A stretch of 5,823 nt of DNA from Planctomycetota bacterium (lineage in GTDB: Bacteria; Planctomycetota; Planctomycetia; Isosphaerales; Isosphaeraceae): assembly GCA_021777685.1 (NCBI GenBank), contig JAJYDH010000411.1, forward strand, positions 1-5,823. Direction: 5' to 3'. The translations under genes and the position numbers were made by a program. A model generated the notes under the pieces. That model did not search any database and was not told the origin of the DNA. It saw only the letters and a list, made by a program, of their open reading frames with translations. Positions 1-5,823 of the stretch are shown here, in pieces; the first letter of the stretch is position 1; each line of letters starts with the position of its first letter.

Positions 1-1430
1 GGGCCGCCCGCCCCGAGGACGATCGGCGTCAGCATCTTCTGGCCCTTGCCGAAGACCACAACCTCGCACCGGAGTTTCCGCGAGACGTGGATCATGGGCG
101 GCCCTTCGCAATCGACCACATAGAGCGCGAAGGGCTCTTCCGGCCGGGGCCTGGCCTTGGGCCGGGGCTGCCCCTCGATCGGGAAGGCCATCTCGTCCTT
201 CTCCTCGGGCTCTGGGAGTTCGTCGAGGACCCGGAGTTTGCCCAGGAACGGGTCGGTCGGGTCGAGGGTCCGGAGGGCATTGAACGCCCCGTACCGCAGC
301 TCGGGCTCCGGCTCATTCATCAGGGCGCGGAGCTTCAGGAGCGAGGCGGCCTGGTCCATCGCGGACATGGCCTTGAGCGCGTGGGAGCGGAATTCGGGCT
401 TCTTCCGGGCCACCTCGTAGAGGATCGCCGCGCTGTCGCCGTCGTTGAGGTAGGCGAGGGCCTCGGCCGCGAAGAACCGGACCGTCTCGTCGGGCGAGGT
501 GAACGCCTGCTTGAGGACCGGGCCGGCGACGGGCCCCAGCCCTTCCAGCTTGATGGCGGCGATCCCCGCCTTCTTGGGGTCGAGCAGGTCCTTGCCCCAT
601 TCCTGGAGCCGCTGCTCGCGGAGGGCCGGGTTGTCGATGAGGCTCAGGTAGAGGACGACCTGGTGATAGCGGGTCTGGTTGTGGTGGTACGTCTTGGGGA
701 CGTGGAGCACCAGGGCCGAGTCGGTCTTCGCCTCGGCCATGCCCTTGCTGCTGCCGTCGACGGTCTCGTGGAACCGCTGTTTGACGACGTTCTCCAGGAG
801 CTGCGAGGTCTTGCCGCTCCGCCGGACCTCTCTGATGGAAAGGAGATAGGGCGCGTCCTGGAGGACGTGGCCGCCGCCGAGGACCCGGCCGATCTTCGGG
901 TCGGTGGGCCTGGCCGCGCTGCCGATCAGGACCGGGCCGACCGCCGCGGCGATGACCTTATCGTCCTTGTCCCCTTCCTTGGTCGCGACGCGCTGGGCGA
1001 GCCGGGTCTGGACCAGCCAGCCCCCGGCCAGGCTGGTGGTCCCGCTGGCGGGCGGGAGCTCGATCTCGACGTCGAACTTGTCCTTCGCCGTCATCCCCGC
1101 CGGGATCGTCGCTCGGACGATGACCAGGGTCCGGTTGGCGCTCTTGAGGAACTTGTCGGGGTGGGGAATCCCGGCCTTCTGCATCTCGTCGACGAGCTTG
1201 CGCTGCTGCCAGGACGGCGCCGGCTCGGACCCCGTGCCGTCCAGCCCCAGGAGCAGGCCGACGCCCTCGACCTTGACCTCGCTCCCGAAGATCGTCGCGA
1301 CGTCGCCGATGGTCTCATTGACCTTGGGCGGGACGTCTTTCTTCTTCCTGTCCGCTCCGGTCAGGATCAGGGCCGCGCAAGCCACCGCGATCCCGAGGAC
1401 CGAGGCGCGACTGGGGGATGTCCGCCGCAT
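1..1430 (-). CDS. FlgI-like (flagellar P-ring) exported protein with HEAT-type repeats, C-terminus cut off by window edge
   Basis: The first 476 codons are present and the frame is still open at the left edge. Residues 1-26 form a Sec signal peptide: basic start MRRTSPSR, a hydrophobic stretch, likely cleavage after LTGA, then DRKKK. Residues about 39-268 follow the FlgI P-ring core: IGDVATIFG, then GVGLLLGLDGTGS (56-68, the FlgI 'GYGLVVGLDGTGD' hallmark), then a segment like FlgI 'VMVTASLPPF..G..IDV..SS...SLRGG..L..TPL' (ANRTLVIVRATIPAGM through SLAGGWLVQTRL). FlgI forms the periplasmic ring around the flagellar rod. From about 290 to 390 the protein changes to short helical units resembling HEAT repeats (for example TVRFFAAEALAYL). 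A Pro/Glu-rich linker and a beta-rich segment (ALYVVDCEGP onward) follow. ATG at 1430 is chosen for its ideal Shine-Dalgarno; an in-frame ATG at 1448 would lie upstream of that site. No flagellar genes are adjacent, so this may be a paralogue, not the true P-ring subunit. Confidence 0.85.
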   Translation of the reverse strand, partial: MRRTSPSRASVLGIAVACAALILTGADRKKKDVPPKVNETIGDVATIFGSEVKVEGVGLLLGLDGTGSEPAPSWQQRKLVDEMQKAGIPHPDKFLKSANRTLVIVRATIPAGMTAKDKFDVEIELPPASGTTSLAGGWLVQTRLAQRVATKEGDKDDKVIAAAVGPVLIGSAARPTDPKIGRVLGGGHVLQDAPYLLSIREVRRSGKTSQLLENVVKQRFHETVDGSSKGMAEAKTDSALVLHVPKTYHHNQTRYHQVVLYLSLIDNPALREQRLQEWGKDLLDPKKAGIAAIKLEGLGPVAGPVLKQAFTSPDETVRFFAAEALAYLNDGDSAAILYEVARKKPEFRSHALKAMSAMDQAASLLKLRALMNEPEPELRYGAFNALRTLDPTDPFLGKLRVLDELPEPEEKDEMAFPIEGQPRPKARPRPEEPFALYVVDCEGPPMIHVSRKLRCEVVVFGKGQKMLTPIVLGAGG

Positions 1431-1437
1431 CGACCTG

Positions 1438-1444
1438 CCTCCTT
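1438..1444 (-). promoter_or_regulatory. Strong ribosome binding site of the FlgI-like gene
   Basis: On the minus strand this reads AAGGAGG, followed by 7 bases and then ATG at 1430. It is a near-perfect Shine-Dalgarno and decides the start: the in-frame ATG at 1448 lies 5' of it and has no comparable site. Confidence 0.8.
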
Positions 1445-1520
1445 GCATCGATTTGGGCCCGGCCGGGGTGAAATCCCGCTCGGCCCCCCGAAGGACGGAG
1501 GGCCTGCCGACCGGCCCGCT

Positions 1521-1540
1521 CGGCCCGATCCTTCGGGCCG
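1521..1540 (-). repeat. 8-bp perfect GC-rich hairpin in the FlgI-like leader
   Basis: The arms CGGCCCGA (1521-1528) and TCGGGCCG (1533-1540) are perfectly complementary around a 4-base loop, which reads AGGA on the minus strand. It lies about 90 bases upstream of the ATG at 1430 and inside the predicted 5' leader. No U-run follows, so a canonical intrinsic terminator is unlikely. It could be a leader RNA structure, a factor-dependent termination element, or chance in GC-rich DNA. Confidence 0.4.
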
Positions 1541-1604
1541 TCGACCGCCGTGCGAACCCGCCAGGTAAGATATGAGCGGGTCCGATCGTTCCGGCGGCGG
1601 CGGG

Positions 1605-1633
1605 ACTTTAGCTTTTCGCAGATGCAAGGTCAA
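1605..1633 (-). promoter_or_regulatory. Candidate sigma70-like promoter of the FlgI-like gene
   Basis: On the minus strand, TTGACC (1633-1628, 5 of 6 to TTGACA) is separated by exactly 17 bases from TAAAGT (1610-1605, 4 of 6 to TATAAT). The expected start of transcription is near 1598, giving a leader of about 168 bases before the ATG at 1430. The spacer is locally A-rich, unlike the surroundings. This is a pattern match by eye, and planctomycete promoter rules are not well defined. Confidence 0.5.
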
Positions 1634-1635
1634 GT

Positions 1636-1661
1636 GCGGTCGACCCGGCCATGTCGACCGC
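1636..1661. repeat. Perfect 9-bp inverted repeat next to the -35 element, possible operator
   Basis: GCGGTCGAC (1636-1644) and GTCGACCGC (1653-1661) are perfect inverted copies around an 8-base centre. The inner edge is 2 bases upstream of the candidate -35 box, so the dyad centre sits near -50 relative to the predicted transcription start, a usual position for an activator site. Neither strand has a following U-run of terminator quality, which favours a protein-binding dyad over an intrinsic terminator. A terminator for the upstream peptidase transcript remains possible. Confidence 0.45.
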
Positions 1662-1750
1662 TTCGTTCTCACCCTGGGGATGGGCACTCCGGAGGCGGCC
1701 TCCGCGGACTTGCCCGTCGTCCACGATGCGGCGACCCCGAATCGACGGCA

Positions 1751-1767
1751 GAGCGGCGGCTCCGCTC
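1751..1767 (-). terminator. Small hairpin just after the peptidase stop, weak terminator candidate
   Basis: Four bases after the peptidase stop codon the minus strand can form GAGCGG / CCGCTC with a 5-base loop. There is no U-tract, so it does not meet the intrinsic terminator standard. It is listed because of its position. Confidence 0.2.
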
Positions 1768-1771
1768 GATT

Positions 1772-4078
<2,307 letters not shown>

Positions 4079-4088
4079 CCGGGGGCTT

Positions 4089-4093
4089 CCTCC
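4089..4093 (-). promoter_or_regulatory. Ribosome binding site of the S9 peptidase
   Basis: The minus strand reads GGAGGAAG from 4093 to 4086. The GGAGG core is 10 bases before the ATG at 4078 and supports that start over the in-frame ATG at 4159, which has no such site. Confidence 0.65.
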
Positions 4094-4130
4094 GGTCGGT
4101 TGAGGTTCATCGGTGTCGTTCAGCCTCAAG

Positions 4131-4159
4131 AGTATCGGCGTCAAACCGCGTCCTGTCAT
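4131..4159 (-). promoter_or_regulatory. Candidate sigma70-like promoter of the S9 peptidase
   Basis: On the minus strand, ATGACA (4159-4154, 5 of 6 to TTGACA) is followed after 17 bases by GATACT (4136-4131, 4 of 6 to TATAAT). Transcription would start near 4124, giving a leader of about 46 bases before the ATG at 4078. It rests on pattern matching only. Confidence 0.42.
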
Positions 4160-4216
4160 CTCCCATCTCGCCTCCGACCGTGTAAGCTGGGGGAATCCAG
4201 GTGGGCCGGAGTTCGT

Positions 4217-4222
4217 GGGAGG
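4217..4222 (+). promoter_or_regulatory. Ribosome binding site that decides the glycosidase start
   Basis: GGGAGG abuts the ATG at 4223 with no spacer, which is too close for that codon. It sits 6 bases before the in-frame GTG at 4229, an ideal distance. The GTG is therefore preferred, although a weaker GGAG at 4208-4211 could serve the ATG. Confidence 0.6.
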
Positions 4223-4228
4223 ATGATC

Positions 4229-5479
4229 GTGAAGAGAAGCGGCAAGGCGGTCGGTGTCGCGGCGATCCTGGCGGCATGCCTGTCGTTCCCGGATCACCTG
4301 GCGAGGGGTGGTGAAGTCAGCGGGACGTCGATCATCGACGCCTCGACCCTCCGGCACAAGGTGCTCTGCGGCTATCAGGGGTGGTTCCGCTGTCCCGGCG
4401 ACCCGGCCGGGCAAGGCTGGAGGCACTGGAGCCGGGATGCGAGGCGGATCACTCCGGCCTCGCTGACGTTCGAGATGTGGCCCGACACGTCCGAGTTCGC
4501 CGCCGATGAATTGTACCCGGCCCCGGGCTTCACCCTCCCCGACGGCAAGCCGGCCCGGCTCTTCAGCTCGGCGAGCGCCTCGACCGTCGAGCGTCACTTC
4601 CGCTGGATGGAGCAATACGGGATCGACGGCGTCTTCGCGCAACGGTTCCTGGTGAGCCTCCGCGAACCTTCCTCCGACCTCGTCCTCGGCCATGTCCGGG
4701 CAGCCGCCTCGAAGACGGGACGAGTCTTCGCGGTCTGTTACGACCTGTCCGGAGCCTCCCCGGACCGGCTGTTCGATCAGCTTACTGACGACTGGAAACG
4801 CCTGGTCCGCGACCGCAAGTTGACGGATGACGGGCGATACCTGCATCACGACGGCCGGCCGGTCGTCTTCGTCTGGGGGTTCTACAGCGACCGCTTCGGC
4901 CCGGCCCTGGCCCATCGGATCGTCGACTTCTTCAAGGCGGACGGCGAATGCCGGGCGACGCTGATCGGAGGCTGTCCCTGGTCCTGGCGGGCCGAGAAGG
5001 ACCCCGAGTGGGCGAGGGCGTTCCGCCGGCTCGACGTCATCAGCCCCTGGAACGTCGGTAATTACTCCGAGCGGGCCGGCCGACGTGTCCCCGCCACCGG
5101 CACCTGGAAGGAAGACATCGAGGAGTCGAAGCGGGCGGGGATGGGATTCCTGCCGGTCATCTATCCGGGCTTCTCCTGGACGAACCTCAAGGGCGCCAGG
5201 ACCGCCAGGGCCACCATCCCCCGGTCGGGCGGCGAATTCTTCTGGAGGCAATTCGCCGAGGCGTCGGACCTCGGCGTGGAGATGGCCTACGTCGCGATGT
5301 TCGACGAGGTGGACGAGGCGACGGCGATCTTCAAGGTCAGCAACACTCCGCCCACGGAGGCCCGGTTCGCCACGCTCGACGGGCTGCCGACCGACTGGTA
5401 TCTCCGGCTGACCGGCGAGGGCTCGAAGGTCATCCGGGGGGAGCGTAAAGCCTCGGTCAAACTGCCGATCGAGCCGTGA
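4229..5479 (+). CDS. Exported GH71/GH99-like glycoside hydrolase
   Basis: The protein has 416 residues from the GTG at 4229, or 418 from the ATG at 4223. The N-terminus MKRSGK is followed by a short hydrophobic stretch ending in LAAC (14-17), which fits a lipoprotein signal with Cys17 as the anchored residue; ordinary cleavage near residue 27 is the alternative. The rest is one catalytic domain of the GH71/99-like type, an (alpha/beta)8 barrel in this clan. It opens with VLCGYQGWFRCPGD (45-58) and WRHW (64-67), then has GIDGVFAQRF (131-140), PVVFVWGFYS (211-220) and ISPWNVGNYS (271-280). It ends with MFDEVDEATAIFK (357-369), where Glu360 and Glu363 have the three-residue spacing of the two catalytic acids in the GH99 'NEWHEG' motif. 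GH99 enzymes act on alpha-mannosides and GH71 on alpha-1,3-glucan; the substrate here cannot be read from sequence. The gene diverges from the S9 peptidase. Confidence 0.88.
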   Translation: MKRSGKAVGVAAILAACLSFPDHLARGGEVSGTSIIDASTLRHKVLCGYQGWFRCPGDPAGQGWRHWSRDARRITPASLTFEMWPDTSEFAADELYPAPGFTLPDGKPARLFSSASASTVERHFRWMEQYGIDGVFAQRFLVSLREPSSDLVLGHVRAAASKTGRVFAVCYDLSGASPDRLFDQLTDDWKRLVRDRKLTDDGRYLHHDGRPVVFVWGFYSDRFGPALAHRIVDFFKADGECRATLIGGCPWSWRAEKDPEWARAFRRLDVISPWNVGNYSERAGRRVPATGTWKEDIEESKRAGMGFLPVIYPGFSWTNLKGARTARATIPRSGGEFFWRQFAEASDLGVEMAYVAMFDEVDEATAIFKVSNTPPTEARFATLDGLPTDWYLRLTGEGSKVIRGERKASVKLPIEP

Positions 5480-5632
5480 CCTCGCGGCGGGCCCGTCCGT
5501 CCCCGGCGCGATCAGACGAAGCCAGGCCGCAACACGAAGGACCGGCGATGACCCGTCTCGCGGGCGAGATCCTGCCGATCATTGTGGAATATGGAAGGGT
5601 AGGCCAGGAAGATGGCTCGATTTGATTTTAGC

Positions 5633-5648
5633 AAATTAGTATTAATTT
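5633..5648. repeat. AT-only-armed palindrome in the AT-rich island
   Basis: AAATTA (5633-5638) and TAATTT (5643-5648) are perfect inverted copies around GTAT. The island (about 5617-5659) has roughly 30 percent G+C by eye, in a window otherwise near two thirds G+C. It could be a regulatory or nucleoid-protein site, or a remnant of foreign DNA. Confidence 0.3.
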
Positions 5649-5689
5649 CTGGAAAATAACCGCATCCTCGCCTCGGATTGACTACAACT

Positions 5690-5717
5690 GCCGCGAAACG
5701 ACTACTTTCGTCGCGGC
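5690..5717. repeat. 7-bp GC-rich inverted repeat upstream of possible start at 5751
   Basis: GCCGCGA (5690-5696) and TCGCGGC (5711-5717) pair perfectly around 14 bases. An alternative inner stem CGAAA/TTTCG also exists. A TTGACT (5678-5683) lies just upstream, so the repeat could be an operator over a rightward promoter, but a convincing -10 is lacking. Confidence 0.3.
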
Positions 5718-5823
5718 AAATCCCGCAGACTCCGGGCGAGGAACACGAAGATGGCCCTCCGTCCTGTCGAATCGCCGTCGGCTTCCTGGAGATTGGATTC
5801 GCGCGGTCATCGGCCATCGGCCA

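Larger units (their letters stand above)
1431..1771. other. 341-base spacer between the peptidase stop and the FlgI-like start
   Basis: No convincing gene is seen. Open frames crossing it (for example plus-strand 1572-1835) give Arg/Gly/Pro/Ser-rich shadow sequence and run into the peptidase on the opposite strand. The spacer holds a candidate minus-strand promoter (1605-1633), a 9-bp perfect inverted repeat (1636-1661), an 8-bp hairpin (1521-1540) and two 6-bp hairpins (1690-1704, CGGAGG/CCTCCG with a 3-base loop; and 1751-1767). It therefore probably contains both the end of the peptidase transcript and the control region of the FlgI-like gene. Confidence 0.6.
4079..4228. promoter_or_regulatory. 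Divergent intergenic control region of peptidase and glycosidase
   Basis: This 150-base stretch separates the two divergent start codons. It holds ribosome binding sites at both ends and a leftward promoter candidate at 4131-4159. I see no good sigma70-like pair for the rightward gene. A weak inverted repeat TTGAGG (4100-4105) / CCTCAA (4124-4129) with an 18-base centre lies near the predicted leftward transcription start. Confidence 0.6.
5480..5823. other. Non-coding 3' region with AT-rich island
   Basis: No gene can be supported in this 344-base tail. A 101-codon minus-strand frame (5512-5817) has no family resemblance, no hydrophobic or domain-like pattern and no clear ribosome binding site within the window, and it crosses the AT-rich island. 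A 15-codon plus-strand frame (5612-5659) is too short and badly spaced from its purine run. A plus-strand ATG at 5751, preceded by GAGGA with an 8-base gap, stays open to the window end for 24 codons and could begin a next gene. I see no intrinsic terminator after the glycosidase stop at 5479. Confidence 0.5.

Noticed and set aside
87..1568. 493-codon plus-strand open frame opposite the FlgI-like gene
   Set aside because: It is codon-aligned antisense to a gene with clear homology, a signal peptide and a strong RBS. Its product is Gly/Arg/Asp/Leu-rich with no recognisable domain, as expected of antisense frames in high-G+C DNA.
4100..4129. TTGAGG/CCTCAA inverted repeat as an operator
   Set aside because: Arms of 6 bp around an 18-base centre are weak and could easily be chance. 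It is noted only within the intergenic description.
4100..4222. 41-codon N-terminal extension of the glycosidase frame
   Set aside because: It lies in the divergent promoter region, has no RBS at 4100, and would bury the signal peptide inside the protein.
4079..5251. 391-codon upstream extension of the peptidase frame
   Set aside because: It runs antisense through the glycosidase gene. The signal peptide and RBS place the real start at 4078.
5612..5659. 15-codon plus-strand micro-ORF (MARFDFSKLVLISGK)
   Set aside because: It is very short, and the AGGA purine run is only 2 bases from the ATG. Its AT content reflects the island, not coding bias.
5512..5817. 101-codon minus-strand frame at the right end
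   Set aside because: It has no family resemblance, crosses an AT-rich non-coding island and lacks a visible ribosome binding site within the window.
5807..5823. Tandem CATCGGC repeats at the right edge
   Set aside because: Only two adjacent copies of a 7-base unit, with no evidence of a longer array.

Overview
The window looks like chromosomal DNA from a high-G+C planctomycete, most likely of the Isosphaeraceae type. This is inferred, not proven. By eye, G+C is about two thirds. All three genes encode exported proteins. The set is typical of that group: a FlgI-like protein carrying HEAT-type repeats, a DPP-IV-like S9 peptidase and a GH71/99-like glycosidase. There are no tRNAs, rRNAs, CRISPR arrays, transposases or recognisable phage genes.

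Layout, left to right. (1) Positions 1-1430, minus strand: the first 476 codons of an exported FlgI-like protein whose C-terminus lies beyond the left edge. (2) Positions 1431-1771: a 341-base spacer holding a good sigma70-like promoter for the FlgI-like gene, a perfect 9-bp inverted repeat touching the upstream side of that promoter, and several GC-rich hairpins. (3) Positions 1772-4078, minus strand: a complete 768-residue secreted S9 family serine peptidase with a full Ser-Asp-His triad. (4) Positions 4079-4228: a compact divergent promoter region. (5) Positions 4229-5479, plus strand: a complete exported GH71/99-like protein, 416 residues from the preferred GTG start. (6) Positions 5480-5823: a non-coding tail with a sharp AT-rich island, two small inverted repeats and a possible start of a further rightward gene.

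The peptidase and the glycosidase diverge from a shared 150-base region and both act outside the cytoplasm. A shared role in degrading glycoproteins or polysaccharide-protein material is plausible but only inferred. The FlgI-like gene lies downstream of the peptidase on the same strand but has its own promoter-like sequence and no flagellar neighbours here, so it is probably a separate transcription unit.

I did not find a clearly new multi-gene system. The most notable items are the FlgI/HEAT architecture, the palindrome-promoter arrangement in front of it, and the apparent lack of the DPP-IV double-glutamate motif in the peptidase. Long open frames opposite the FlgI-like and peptidase genes (493 and 582 codons) are judged to be antisense shadows of high-G+C coding sequence.
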